From Anoplopoma fimbria (taxonomy: Eukaryota; Chordata; Actinopteri; Perciformes; Anoplopomatidae): a stretch of DNA of 64,000 bases. Of this stretch, positions 35,727 to 50,397 are shown in pieces. A program made the position numbers and the translations under genes. The stretch lies in NCBI RefSeq assembly GCF_027596085.1, contig NC_072449.1, forward strand, positions 20,414,334-20,478,333, in the 5' to 3' direction. The first letter of the stretch is position 1, and the number at the start of each line of letters is the position of its first letter. Below the pieces are notes generated by a model. The model worked only from the letters and a program-made list of their open reading frames with translations. It did no database searches and was not told the DNA's origin.

Positions 35727-36006
<280 letters not shown>

Positions 36007-36069
36007 AGTTCTGGAGCGCTCACTGTAGCCTTTATTGTGTAGAACCGAATCCATATATTATAGACTCAC

Positions 36070-36260
36070 CTATGAGATCCCGTGGGTATCTACACTGATG
36101 GAGATAATTACCGGACGAGCCACAGACAGCAGCCCGCGTCCCGCTGCCGCTCCGCTGCTGTGTGTAAACGGAAAAGCTGCCTCTCCAGTTTGCCGCTGGC
36201 CTATATGTAGCAGGTCATACAGACTGGTAATGACACCACACCCACCACTCACCTGGCTCA
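36070..36260 (-). other. candidate non-coding first exon and promoter of sptssb
   Basis: The minus strand reads GGATCTCATAG then GTGAGT, a consensus donor with exon end at 36070. Upstream is a G/C- and CpG-richer stretch (CGGCAGCGGGACGCGGGCTG). The donor suits splicing to the acceptor at 34181. The transcription start is not determined. Confidence 0.4.
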
Positions 36261-36305
36261 CAGATCATGCAGGTGGAGCGACCGAGGACTATTACGCACA
36301 GGCCA

Positions 36306-36306
<1 letters not shown>

Positions 36307-36371
<65 letters not shown>
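36307..36371 (+). repeat. (TG)n microsatellite, ~32 units
   Basis: Pure TG repeat next to the candidate sptssb promoter. Confidence 0.98.
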
Positions 36372-36372
<1 letters not shown>

Positions 36373-36397
36373 AGAGGCACAGCAGGAGTCGGTGTGT

Positions 36398-36806
36398 ATT
36401 ACATTACATTACATTACATTACAGTCATTTAGCAGAGGCTTTTATCCAAAGCGACTTACAGGAAGTGTATTCAACATAGGTATTCAAGAGAACTACTAGT
36501 CACCAGAAGTCATAAGTGCATCTCCTTTCTTAAACAAGCATCTTAAAGCATAAGCCAGAGCAAAAGTATAGTGCAGAGGCAGATTACTACGAAAACAATA
36601 ATTGCAACAGACTAATCCGAATATAGTAAGTGCTACAAACTACTACGAATAGGATAAGTGCAGTAAACAAATACAAATTCAATAAGTGCAGCGAACTGAT
36701 ACGAATACAGTAAGTGCAACAACTAATACGAGTGCAATAAGTGCTACGAGGAAGGCTCAGGGTAGTACTTCTTGAAGAGGTGAGTTTTCAGCCTGCGCCT
36801 AAAGAT
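36398..36806 (-). mobile_element. 5'-truncated L2-type LINE 3' end
   Basis: Nearly identical to the copies at 3873-4288 and 10057-10735, with a (TGTAA)n tail at 36398-36422. It stops within the end of the reverse-transcriptase ORF. Confidence 0.8.
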
Positions 36807-39677
36807 GTGTATGTTGTGGTGCTATGTCAGCCATGTTAAAAGGCCGCTGCTTTCTTTTGCTCTTATCTTTTAAACTTTCTTCTTTAAACGTCCCACCATG
36901 CTGCAGGCCGACCCTGCACCGCATTACCGACTCTGACGTAGACAGCAGCAGCCCGAGGAGGAAGGATGAAACAAGGCAGAACAACGATGGTATGCACTTA
37001 AACCGCAGCGTAGGGATGTTTGAGTTCATACACAACATATATTGAGCAAATACGAAATCGCAAACTGAACTTAATACTATATAAACGATGCGTAATCATC
37101 CGGTATTTACTTAGTATTATTTTTAGTATATGAGGATAAAAACTAAAAAAAGTTAAACTCATCAAGCTATAGACACCTGGATCCACTTTCATGATGACAA
37201 TATTTTTTGCAGGCTGCAGTGTTAAAGTGATAAAGCTCTGCTCTTTTGTCTTCATACATCCACCATATGCATTTGGCAGAATATATATATAATTATGTAC
37301 GAGTTAATTATGAATGAGACTTCTGTAGTGTTTCAGGGAACTCAGGAACAGAGAAACTGACCGAGTTGGGTGACTGGTCAAGCGTTGAAACCGTAAACGC
37401 ATTATGCATTAACCACAGATTGACTAACGCGTTTGTCTTGGAAAACCAGCAAAAGTCTATATGCACGCTTAGAAACATAATTAGATAAGCATGAACTTAC
37501 ATTTGAATGCCCCCTGCTTAATTAAGGGCTGAGAAAACGTTTTCCGGGTAAAATGTGAGTGACCTGGACCTTAAACAAGGACAGCCAATAGAAAATAAAC
37601 GCACAACCCAAACACCCCTGAACAAGAACTTCAAGTACAAGCTGAGAAGTTGTCCCTTTTGTTTTAGGACAATCAGTTAGGAAATCTTATCTCCTATCTG
37701 CTGACATGTTCAATTCTTGCACTTGACAACACTATGTATTATTGATGTGTAAACATGGGCAGTGCCGCCCTGGTGCACTGGATCAAATATGGATACACTG
37801 CGATTTTGCAACATCACAAGTAAGAGGACTTGTTTATGAGGACAGAAAATGTTGCATGAATATAATTTTTGCCTTGCAGAGATTTAATAGGGGGACTCTG
37901 TTTAGTATAAATATTTACATAAACGATCCTGGTGTGCTCCGCTACATGCACTTTGTAAACCAGTATTCAAAGCAGAACCAAAACTCCAACAAATCGGCAG
38001 TCGACTTCTGCTACTGAGAGATAATGGTTATGTAATAGTTGAAATTTGGATAACAGGCTCAGTTTGTGCACCTGCAAAGATGGTGAGAAAATCAGGTCAA
38101 CAGGATGGTGTTCAGAAAAAAGAAGGAGCCCTTCTCTTAGTTGGTGTTGCTCAAACCCACACACACAAACACCCAGAGGGGATTCACCTCATTCACTTTC
38201 CCAAGTAGATCTGATTACCACTAACAGCAAGCTCAGGTTTGTGAAAAACAGGACTGGGCCGCCCTCTCCTTTTTCAAGTTATGTTAGACATGTGACAATA
38301 ATACAACCTGAGATACACACATTCCTCTGGTGTCTTAGATCACATTAGGCCATCAAGTTAAATTACTGTTTGGATTTTATGCTGAAGTGTGTGCAGTCTT
38401 TTTGGGTTTAAATTCTCAGATCAGGGATGATCCAAAAACCAAAAAAGTTTTAATGTTAAAATGTATATATATAATATTCTCTTACAAGCCAAACTACTCC
38501 TGAAGGGTTTTTAAGGCAAACTGCTTCACACAATGTACTCTACACCTTTTTTTTCTCCATAAGGTCCTAGTATTCTGTAAGAACCAACATATATGGAAAA
38601 TGTATCATGTTTACAATTACTTTCCATAAGACTTTATAGTTTTTTGCTAATAGAATGCTTTTCATAGCCTTTTTTTCGTACATAAAGAATTGTATGTAGT
38701 GCATTCAGTTTTTAAATTGTGTTCCTTTTAATCCTTTCATGAGCATATAATATCAAATGCTAATGTTACATGAAAGACTATAATCAGACCATTTAAAATG
38801 TTCCCATCGTTTGAACGTTTTTAGCCATGTCTTTACTTATTACCCTGTTTGAATGTTACTTGTTCAAAAGCCCCTAATTTTAAAGCTTCACTGTGACGAA
38901 ATTTCTGGGTGTAAGATATCCAAAATATAGATTGGAATCTAGCACTGATGAAGCTCAGATGCGTGACAGGTTGCAGTACAGAACTGTTTACACACGAGCC
39001 ATGGCTCCAAACAGTCGAGGAATTCTCTGTTAGTCAGAGCAGCCTTCATTCTAATGTGAATCACCAGCGTCAGCCAATATCAGAGCATAGAAATCACTCT
39101 GGCTGAAAAGGTGATGCAGCTGGGTGAATATTTGATTAATGTCTATGGTGGCCATATGACGCCATTAACCGACACAACCTCTTTGGATGCGTTTCTGCTT
39201 GTTTGTTAGTGGCCCACAGCTCTCTCTGGTGGATATACAGAGCACAGCAGAGGGTCCCAATTCCAAACTAGCCAATTCTGCAGGTTTTGAGTATGTAGTG
39301 TGTCCAAGTGACAATAAAATGATATATGCATTGATTTTTGAGGGTGCTGTTAATGAAAACTATTTCCCCTCAGTGCACAAACAATGAGTTCTTCGCAGCT
39401 GGTAAAAAAAAAATGAAATGTGGATGGTGGCAAATAAGCTCCAAGAAAATCTTAAGGAAACAAAAACAGGTATTCAATCTTAGATATTTCTTGTGAAGTT
39501 TAATTGGAAGCAGCTTTCCAAAATTGCAGGTTATTGGATGTTACACATATTGTATACTTTCTTTGACAATAAGTTACTGCATAGAATTCATATGTAGTAT
39601 GGGAGCCAGCTAATGTCTTTTAAACCCCCCCAAAAAAAAAAAAAAATATACACGAATAGAATGCATTAGGACAAATA
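36807..39677. other. intergenic between sptssb and nmd3
   Basis: Mostly A/T-rich and featureless. One exon-like patch is at ~36895-36990 (frame RPTLHRITDSDVDSSSPRRK ending at the possible donor GATG/GTATGC), with no recognised family. Confidence 0.35.
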
Positions 39678-39683
39678 TTTATT
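39678..39683 (-). promoter_or_regulatory. AATAAA polyadenylation signal, candidate for nmd3
   Basis: Minus-strand hexamer ~305 bases past the nmd3 stop codon. Confidence 0.5.
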
Positions 39684-39987
39684 TTGATATAGTGAACTAG
39701 AAGCACTCAATTTCCACATCACTTCAAAATATTACATGACAAAGAGAGTTCTTGAGAAACACATTGGTTCCTAGGGGGCACCATTATAACCAGGTGTTAA
39801 CTGTCATTGTATTACAGTCTGACGAGCTTTGAATTTTTTCCTGTATGTAACATTATTTGCCAATGGTGCAATCAGTCCTCAATCTGCTGTCATTTCACTT
39901 CTGTGTGTCATTTTATCACTGCATCATTAAGCGGACCTGTATTTGCCTGATCCCCTGTCAGTGTCACACAGAAAGGATGGCAACCTG

Positions 39988-42900
39988 CTACTCCGTCATC
40001 ATGTCGGCACCCTCTTCTCCTGTTGCATCCGTTAGGCTGAGCTCCTCCAGCATCTCCATCAGGGACACACATGGTGCTCCTTCATCATCTGTATCGCTCT
40101 CCACTGGGAGCTTTGACGCATCTGAAATAAAAAATACAAAAAAAATCAACTTTCAGTAACTGTCTAATACATCATCTATAATGAATGTGTGTTACATTAG
40201 ATCTATTGTCATCTTTGGCAGCCTTTGATAGCAAATGAGCCACATAGTCACTATTTAAGCTGCTACGTCAGAAACAAACATGAACAGAAAGGCTGAAGTG
40301 TCCATCTGAGGATACTGGTGCAGTGAAAAAGCTTCAGTGTCCAGCTGCTCACCTCTGTAGATGTTAACATTCTTTCTGAGAGCCTCATCCTCCTCCAGGT
40401 CCTCCAGGAAGTCCTGGTATTGTCTGAAGACCGAAAAACAAGTTACAGGAAAACCCATGTGGCACAACATTACGGATTTGTTTTTAACAGGATACTTGGC
40501 ATTCATATTTCCAAATGATTCACTCAACGTTTTGTGCCAAAAAAACTTAAAAGCAATTCCTCATACAACGCAAAATGCACTTGAGGGTAAAACACTTGTT
40601 TACTTAGGTAGGTATTCTGTAAGGACAAGGCGTGCTACATTGATGCCCTTACTGTTTCTTAAGAGTTTTACATGAGAATGTCTAAGCATTCTTCGTTAGG
40701 GATAATTCTGGGGATATTTAAAAATTTTCTTATTTCCCATCAACATATCCCTTTAAAAGACCAAAGCCTACATGATTTGAGCCACCCAACAGGTATTGCC
40801 TGTGTAGTTTCATTATGATTCACAAATTACTACAAAACACACACTGTTGACTGCCATGTTTTTTTCCCCCACACAGACACATGGCACTGTTATTTGAATT
40901 ATTGAGTCAATACAAATCTGTTCCGCTGCTGTAAATACTCAAGCACCAAATTTGTACAAGTCTGAAAATACTCCCAAATAAATGCGCTACTTCCTCCTGT
41001 TTGAGTAACATTTGCTTAAAAAAAACTAAATACAGTGTCTAGTTGTTGAAGTTATTTATTTAGCCTTTTTAATGTAGAATATCACAAGCCTTATCCTTTA
41101 AAGACGACTAGTTAAACATCAGAGATGGAAACCAGACAGTGCTTTAGAAAATGACAGTCGTGATGACTAGGACAAATTCTTGGAGCTTTAATTCATTCAC
41201 TTCAAGAGAGAATTCGAAATTCAGTAACACATTCTTACCTCTCATCATCTGTGTCCATGCCCTCACGGTCTTTCACCATCTCCTGCAGTTTCCAGTTCCT
41301 GCGCCTCGCCCTCCTGCTGCGGTCGTAGCTCTTCTTGATCAGGACCTTAGAGGGTCCACATTCAGGTTGTACAAATTAAAACCACACAACAAGCTTTTTC
41401 ATGTGATATATTTTTCAACGGATGTGATATAATCTACAGTCAGTATTTTAAATTGCCACTAGAGGACAGTGTTTATCAAGTCGACAATAGCTACTCAAAG
41501 GGATCATGGAAGCCCAGGTTTATTCACTGAGGACTTGAGTCTTACCACATCAGGAACGTGGTGAGGGTTGATCTTGTTCAGGTATTCATCATTGACGTTG
41601 GAATTGGCAAAGTCAAATCTGTAAAGGGAGAAGTAAATGGGCCATCAATCGTAGAGCTCCAGGCATGTGATCGGTCTTTACTGCCAACCTGACCAACATA
41701 CTCGTACTCACCCCAGCACCAGGTCTCCGATGTTGAGCAGGTGGCCCAGGAATGTGCGGCAGTGATACTGCTGACTGGTGTTCATCTCTGATGTTTTCTG
41801 GACCCACACCTCAGCCAGGGTGTGCTGTAACACACACAAACACAAACGGGGGGAATATAAATGTAGTTTCAAGCCTCTAATACAACATCTTGTTCTTTCC
41901 TCCACTTGATTCCGACAGCTGAATCGATACTGATAGAACATTCAAAAGGGAAGAGAGAGCGAACAGTGTCCCTATCAACCATCGAAACAAACACTCCTGT
42001 GTGTTCCTGTCCTTTTGGCTTGAATCCCGCATAGACTCAGGGATAATGTAATGCTTTGCTATTGATTTTACTTCCAAAAGAAAAGCAATGTTCTTCCATA
42101 ATGCAATCTGTTCTGCAACAACACACACAAACACACACTCACCTTATTGGACCTCAAGCCGGCTCCAGCGCCTAGCTTCTGGTTTCTGATGATGTCAGTG
42201 TCCATAACGATGAACTCCTCCAGTTGCCGGCGGTGACAGAGACTGTTGAAGGGGTAACGCCAGTATGTGCTCCCATCCACCTCAGCAACTAGTGAGTTAG
42301 AGATTATTCATGATTTCATTACGGAGAATTCAGAAAAGAATATGAGCACAGATTATAAAGCACCTTCTCATTTCTACTTGAAGGTTAATAACATGCATTT
42401 CATCCACCATTATTTCACAGACTCAAACTTCAACATATTCCTAGTTTCTTTATCTAAGCAAACACACGGGTCATTAAAGTAACCTGACTCTGATGCACCT
42501 GTCAGCAGGTTTTTCTATCTGTACAGTTTCCAAATCAACCAGACCGAATGATGCGTTTCTGTCTATATTGCAAGTAAACTGAAGTAGACAAACAGCAACA
42601 CAAATATTTTTAATACTTGAGTTAATTGCTTACAGCAGCCCAAATATGCCAACCAGAGCTTTGCCTTGAGGCTATTTCAGCTATTCAGCCTGCTCCAAAA
42701 CTTTCTGCAACAAGAACAGTCTGCTCTTTGAAGAGTAATTAAAAACGGATGAGATGCTTACAAAGTGTCAGAATTCTGTTGAGGAGCGTCTTAGCCTTTC
42801 GCAAAATACATAAATATAATGGAAGCACATGGTCGCTAAATGTCAGCATTCTTGTATTGATTATGAATCCCTCAAAATAAGATGAATGATTATGATGGCA

Positions 42901-45900
42901 TGTACAAAATCTTTTCCTGATTCGTGTCTCGTGCCATGCCCTGACTGGGAGCAGAGGTAAACTGTTGAGTTAGATGGTTGTGATGAACATGTTCTCAACA
43001 GACGGGGTCAGATTACTGCAGCACCGAAGCAGGGATTCAGTTTTATCACCATGGTAACACTCAAAGACACTCATGCATAAATATGCAAAACTTGTGGCAG
43101 TGATTACCAAAGTGTTGATCATAAAATATAAAAAAGACTAGATTACTACAAGAACTAATTAGGTGTAGAGGTGAAACATACTCCGTTTTAATATATGGAT
43201 GACACGTCCATAAATTATTGGTATAATATTGGTCAGTAAACAGAAAATTATTGGGCAACTATTTTGATAATCATTTAACTGCAATCATTTATCAAGCAGA
43301 AATGCCAAAAATGCTCTTATGTGTCTAGTAAACTAAATTTTGGACTGCTGGTTGAACAAAACAAGACATTTGAAGAAATCAACCTTTACAATTTAATGAC
43401 AAAACATTAAAAGAAGAAAAATAATTCTAAGACTGTGAAAGCGTTCCTTTGTTGTGTCTTTAAGTCTAAGGTAATGTCTTCAAAGTCCATGTTTTTTTCC
43501 AACCAACTGCCTAAAACACAAAGATATTCAGTTTGGAATGATTTAAAGAGAGAAAAGCACTAAATCCTTGACTTGAATAATTCTCTGTTGATTTCAGGTT
43601 TATAATAAATGTGTGAAAATTGAAACTGAAGTAAATCTTGGGCTACATTCCTTATTAAAGATCACGGCAATCTTGGTTACTTCTGATGTCTATGCATATT
43701 ACTGAATTATTGAGTGTAGTTATTCCGACTACAACTCATCTAACAACAACCAGATACACCAGAATACAACTATTATTAGGCAAAGCGGGGTCCAGTGAAT
43801 TGTAGGTATATTGGATGTTGGATTCAGTTGGACCTGTTAAGACTCAATACTCTAGCAGTGGAAATACTCACCCTGCAGGGTGTTGGGATCAATGAGTTTG
43901 ATGGTGCTGGTGACACGGAGGCACACACAAACTTGACCCATGTTCCCGAGGCTCTGCGCCAGCCGTGGTGAAAGGCACACTACGTTGTCCTGGCAACCAG
44001 AAAAAAACCAGACAATCTTGGGTCAAACTGAGGACAAAGGGAAACTAAAAAAAAACTTTGGACTTGCCATAGCTGTTCACAATGTTTTGTGAAGAAAGGC
44101 CTCGTAATCCAACAGCTAAAATTAAGAAAAAAGGGTCTGTCTGAAACTAGGAATCCAGTCCAAGTTTAAAATCAATAATCAAAATAGGGGGTAAAACAAG
44201 CAAAGCTCTATTCTAATTTCTGTTTTCATTTATTGAAAATGCCCCGTATGACCCCAATCATTCAACCATGCTATGAAAATACACCCAAATCTATGCATTG
44301 CTTTTCTAAACAGAACTAAAGCTACATGTTAAATGAGATAACGCATAAGGAGCTATTGAAAGTTAAGAAAACATACCTGCCAAGAATCTAAAAAGTCAAA
44401 AACAAACATAACATGAAATATTCCTGGCCAGCCTTAAGTTTCCATGTGCATATCAGCAGATCATAAGACAGCTTTCTAACACAACATTTTCTCTGAAAAA
44501 ACAAAGTGTTAAGAAATAAGACAGCTCTGGCTTGTCTGTGGTGTTGAGTAGATATGGGTGTGTTCAGCTATACAAGGGTTCATGAGTGAAACAAAATCTG
44601 TATCTGCTGTGTACCTTGCAGACAGGTACAATCTCCATGGAGTAGGTGCTCTTGTAGTTGTACGTGTTTGAATGGATGTCGTGAGAGATGAGACGCTGGG
44701 ATGTCTTTGACCTTTAAAATAGAAAAGACGTTGTTCAGAGACAGCAGAGTTCCCATTGTCACAGTTGGAGAAATTATGAAAATAACAGGTCCTGAATGTA
44801 AGATAAGTCCCACACACATTGAATAGGTTTGTGTATTGTTCAGTCTAACTCACCTGGACTGTTGGAAGGTCAAGACAAAATCTATGTGACTGATTATGTA
44901 TTGTTGGAGGCACTTTAGAATTTTTTAATAAAGACAGTGAAGCACACATATACATTTTGTTTTTTTTAGCAGAGCTGCTTTATTAGGACATTTATTCCCT
45001 TTAACCAACAAGCAGGCAGTCATGTATTTAAGAGATTCGAGCATTTCTCACCTGCAGGGCACGGTGCACTGGAGGAAGTCAACCATCTTCTGAGCGTGCT
45101 GCTTGGTGGCATAGTAGAAATCAATCCCATCTGAGAGAGAAGAGAAATAACATCAAACACCTCCACCAATAAATCCATCACAGTAGCTCTTCCCAGGTCA
45201 CAACCATAGCAGAACACATATGCATGCAAACAACACACACAAGAGAGCAGATGACGATGGGAGAAAATATGTCAGCCACATGTCGAAGCCTTCATAAAGC
45301 TTTTAAAGTCCTACCAAGATGTGAAGATGATTTAAAGTAAACCACCAGCCAACCTCCCCCCACCCCACCCCCCTTTACAGTCACGTCCAAGAGCCCAGAG
45401 AGCTGCTGCTGAGCCTTCACTCAATGCACATGTGTGCCTGAGTGTACGGAAGTGTGTGTGTGCGCGTGTGTGTGTGAGATGTAGCAGTCAGCATCTCTAA
45501 ATAGGGTATGAAAATTTGCATCGCAGGAATCTGGTATGGCATGCCTGCTCTGATTACAGCACGCTGATTAGACGAATCACACATGTCTTCCTCTGAGGCC
45601 CACAGGAGGACAGCTGTATGGACTGATTGGTGCCAGTGATATGCATGCATGGCTTGCTGTCTGGTACGAGGTAATTAACATTCAACACATTATGTTCCGC
45701 TCAGTTCTAACCCACATTAGTTACACCAGTGACGAATGAGACAAGTTTCCCCGCTTTTCAGTGTAATTTGGTTCGAAACCCAAAGAAATATAGCAAGCCT
45801 TCTCTTTAATGATATGTATACAATAACACATGAAAAAAGGAAATGTATACAATCCTACGTCATTGACCTACCATTGACTTCTTTGATATTGAGGGAATTC

Positions 45901-48900
45901 TGGTGGAGCTTGTGCTTGAGGATCAGCTGCTCTAGATAGTAGAATGTCTTTTTATGAACAGTCTGCAAAAATAAATAGATAATTTCAGAATCATCGTTAC
46001 CATACAAATACTCATACAGATACAGATCTTTCCAGCCATATGCCCAATTAATATTTAAACATTTATATGTATGAAACTTGGCATCTGCAACAACCTGTCG
46101 CCACTTTTGACCTTTCAGAAAAACACTTAGTTCTACTAAAAGTATAGTTGGGAAGACACTTCTTGGGGGCAAAGCATTGCTGGAAAACAAGTGAGAACAA
46201 GTAGGCCAATCAGAGCCGATATTGCTTCAGAGTAAAAGCTTTTAAGTGGAGGGACTTTGGCTTTTGTTTTGAAGTAACTGCTAAATGGGTCAAGTTATAT
46301 CACCACTGAGGGTAGCTTAGCTAGCTCATTTTAACGTAGTTAAGTAGCAACAGAAGGTAAAGGTTTGAACCTATAATTGGACAGAATTCGCCTGTTTCTG
46401 AGTAATCATTTCATGAGTACCCATTCTCTATAGCACTGCATCTACGCTTAGTTTATCTCCACACTTCAGTGATGAAAGATAAAGTGCAACCTTGGATTTA
46501 ATGTTGAAATCCCTGCTAAATACCAAAACATTTTAAAGTTTTTTTTTTTTTTTTTTTTTTTTTACATAAAACCTACAGACACAGCATCAGCTTTTAACAC
46601 GAAGTTGCCGAATTATACAAAATAACAGGATTGCCAAAAGAAAGAGTAAACCGAGTACAGTCCAAATGAAAAAATGAGAAGAGTGAAATACAGGGTCATC
46701 ATTAACGGGTGCAGAAGCAATTGCATGCATGGTTCCAGCCCTGAGCATGGGCTGGTTTTCAAGCCCTTTTGAAAACTTGCACAGAGTATACCCTCTGACC
46801 AAATAAAACTTTTTCAACTAATCAATGAATTCTTCCAAAAACTAAGCTTATAGCATGCGCTGGTTGACATTGGAATTCAGGAACAATAAAATAGCAGTCA
46901 ACAACAAAAAATAAAAAAAGATATCTATATATATATATATAGGATATGTCATTAAACCACAGACTCCTACCTTCTGCCTAACTTGGACCACAGCCTTCCA
47001 GAAGTCCTTGGCTTCCACACGGTGGCAGTCGTCACACATCTGGTACTGGATGACATACTCGACCACAAACACCTGCTGTAGGATAGCGCCATTCATCACC
47101 TGAAGAGGCAGAAATAGCAAAACGTTACACCTGCTCCAAATGTCCACAACGACAAAAACTCTGAGCTTACAGTCATTTCTGAGCCACTTGGATACATCTG
47201 ACCAGTGGGATCTGGAGACGGTATCGTATAGACACTACAACAGCACAAACAAAAGAGTTGGCCCTGAAAGGCACAGGACTCAGGTTCTCACTAAAGGTCA
47301 ACGAGATGAGGTGGCAGTCACTGGCAAACTCATTTCTCTCAAACACACAGACATCCTTCAGTCAAAAACAGACAACTCACAGAAATGAATAAAAAAAACA
47401 CTTAATTCAAACATAAACTGCGCTTGTAGCCTAATACCACCTGAAAAAAAACCCAGATAACCTTTAGATAAAAAGACGTGTTGCCCATCTCAGGACAGTT
47501 TTAATTCATTAGTTTAAATGTCACTTTCCCACACTGTTTTCTTACCTCTTTTTGGATTGTCACTTTCAATTTAATCCTTTTGGAGTGGGGCTCTGTCCAC
47601 AGGAAGCCAGCATCAATGAGACGCACCTGAGAACGAGAGGTGTTGTTGAAAGCATGAAGTAGCTTGCTCTGATCAAATATTAACTAATACTTCACAAATA
47701 CTGTTATGAACATCATGACAAGTCAGGTACATGAGGTGGACACAATATTATGATAATGCAATCCATGATAAAAGAATACTATGAATGTGAAGATTAAAAT
47801 GTTTAGTTTTAGTTTGACCTGTTGAGGCCATAATTTCTCATATTATAAAAGGCAGCATTATATTTTAAGAGGCTCTGAAAAAATGTGTCCATGATGTTTG
47901 TGTAAGCTTAATTTCCTTAAAGTAAAACAATTATAAAATAAGTAGGCTCAGTAACAAGATGGGGCTGAAAGCATCAACATAGAAAAATAAGGGAGGGGAC
48001 AGGCTTCAGCCTGGACTATTTACCTGTAATGTTCATTTAAATATTTGTGTCTTTTATGTGAGTGAAAATATGTCAGTGGGTTTTCTGAAGTTTAGTAAGA
48101 ATCACACGTACTTTGGTCATAGAGCTCTTAATTTTTTTCAGGCAAAGGGCCAGCAGTTCCCTGGACTCCAGGGCACATTGCATCCAGGTGGCTGGAGGCT
48201 GCAAGTACCTGAATGAAAGAAAAAGGTGAACATTCACGGGTGTGAAACAAGATTTCTAAAATGTTTTCTAGAGGGACACAATGATTTCATCTTTGTATCA
48301 CATAAAAAAGAAATGCATGGTTGATTTCTGCTTTTTTTTTTTTTTTTTTTTTAATTTATATAAATTGGAAGCATTAAAACAAACCTTTCACACTGCTTGC
48401 AGAAGTTCACTGTGACTTGCTTGGGGATCCCCTCTGAGATATCCACCTGAGTACGCAGGCAGGCCACACACATGTTGGCTGGGTTGGGAGGAATGGGTAC
48501 GCCACAGGTGCAGCACAGGCTGGTGGGGAGAGAAGCAAAATTGGTAAAACTCAGTGAAATAAATAAATAATTTTACACCTCATACATGTTCTATACATAA
48601 CTGCAGACTATTTCTCCAAGCATACCTTAGTTAATTGTAGTGTGTATATATCTTTCTATCAGTCATTCATTTCTGTTCACTTTAACATGCTAGTTAACAG
48701 TCAGACTTTTAACTTGTACATGGGATTATGAATCATAGAAATGCACATTAAGATGTCTATGGTTTTGTCAAAATTACATTAACATAAGCATACGGTAACT
48801 CTAAACAGCAGTGTGAACAAGGCTTCTGACAAAACTCTGGAAACTTTGGCTCATTTTCGGACTCTTAATGAAAAAATAACGGTATGTAAAAATGTCAGAC

Positions 48901-48998
48901 TTGAGAATGGTTTCCATCAGGACTCGAGGACATACATGTCATTTGTTCACTTACATATTCCCCTGGCTGATCGTGGCAGGAGCTTGTACATACTCCAT
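39988..48998 (-). CDS. nmd3: 60S ribosomal export protein NMD3
   Basis: Fifteen coding exons: 48998-48955, 48519-48385, 48208-48112, 47626-47546, 47099-46971, 45962-45872, 45130-45052, 44711-44615, 43989-43872, 42288-42143, 41824-41712, 41618-41546, 41345-41239, 40423-40353, 40121-39988. All are GT-AG and in frame; 1515 nt, 504 residues (human 503). The N-terminal Zn-ribbon carries four Cys pairs (ILCCTCGVPI, MCVACLR, FCKQCER and MCDDCHR later). The eIF5A/OB-like core follows (VMNGAILQQVFVVEYV, HKKTFYYLEQLILK). The C-terminus has a basic NLS-like RSRRARRRNWK and an acidic, Leu-rich export-signal region (YQDFLEDLEEDEAL, SLMEMLEELSLTDATGEEGA). By family knowledge it is the adaptor linking nascent 60S subunits to CRM1/XPO1 for nuclear export. 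It is head-to-head with ppm1l. Confidence 0.97.
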
Positions 48999-49035
48999 TC
49001 TCGTCAACTTGACAGGTCAGTGGATCTTTATGATC

Positions 49036-49490
49036 TCTGAGGACAAAAACATGACAATTTTAACTGCCACCGTTTGGTTGAACAAGACTGCTGAAGAACA
49101 GCTAGCATTAGCTTGTAGCGAACACTACTGATATTATTGTAACAGCAAGTAAATAACATAGTAGTATGGTTGTGTTGTTCACACTCAGAAACAAGTAAAC
49201 AGCTTTATAAAGAATGCTAGATAAGTAAGTGGCATGTAGGCTATGTTAGCTAGCAGCTAGCTTGTGCTCTACCTTCAGTAGCGTACAGTTAGCATTCAAA
49301 GCTAAATTGCTAGTTTTTAAGAGTGATTTTGAAAGATATTCGTGAAGAAACAAGAAAACAATGTCAACTAAAAGTATTCGACAACTACAACCGGCACAAG
49401 CGAGTGATGACAAACCTTACTAAAGTTATTTCGATGGAAAAACCACAACACACTGTGAAGTAAAGTGCTCCACGTTTTCCCCACCGTGGA
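49036..49490 (-). promoter_or_regulatory. nmd3 leader exon and promoter region
   Basis: The exon with the start codon has its own acceptor (GTCCTCAG before 49036), so an upstream non-coding exon is needed. The minus strand offers ATAACTTTA then the donor GTAAGG, with exon end at 49421. The leader probably starts around 49490, beside the CpG-containing stretch GACGTCACGCATGC (49507-49520), which includes a CRE-like TGACGTCA core. Start site inferred. Confidence 0.45.
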
Positions 49491-49529
49491 CCGAGGAAGA
49501 GTTGGTGACGTCACGCATGCTGAAGGACC

Positions 49530-50389
49530 CCGGGACTGTCTTTTCTTGCCTGAATAGAAATATTCCTTCCAAAACATTTTCAAAAGCTAGTAATATACTA
49601 AATAAAACATACAGTATATAGCATTGAATTATTCCATTAACTAATCCGCAGTACCGAATAACAGCATGAATACAGCTGTTGAAAATCCAACACTAGAAAA
49701 TGAGGTAAGCTTAACAATAAGGCTTTCATACATAATGTACTATTCATAAAATAAAATAAAAAAGAACAAAATAGAAAAAACTGAGAAATTAAACTATGTT
49801 ATGTCTTGCAACATAATAACGATAAGCCTTAAAAATGGAACAGGCTAAATACTGTAAATGACTATCTGAGACTACTGTGTATAGTCCAGGCTAGGCCAAC
49901 AAAGTGAATAAACAACTCAAATACTTTTGAGAAATGTATACAATATGAGACCATTTAACCCTAACTTGGACAGAAAAAAAATCTAAAATTACACCAGTGA
50001 GAATAATCAATTTAGCCAGATCTATCAATGTTTTCTAATAAGGGCAAATTTACCGAAGGCATACATGTTCACTATTTACTACAATTTCTATATTCACAAA
50101 TTCTGTACAAATGTGAAGAAATCAATGACATAATTGATTTCATAATAAGTGTGTTGGAGGTCAAAAATGAGCTACTGGCCCCTATTAATCACTTCACCAC
50201 TCATAAAAGATAAGGTATTATATTAAAGTATAACATTTAGAGTATGCACCATGTAAGCGCAAAACTTTAATGAATTTAAGACTTTTCATGACACAAGGAG
50301 TCTCCTCAAAGACTATAGTAAAGCACCACTTTAAGGCCCTTGTCATGTAAGTCAATATTGAGCTTTAATTCCATATGCAAAGGGTTATT
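49530..50389. other. nmd3-ppm1l intergenic, nothing recognisable
   Basis: A/T-rich, without supported genes. Confidence 0.45.
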
Positions 50390-50397
50390 GTCTAAAT

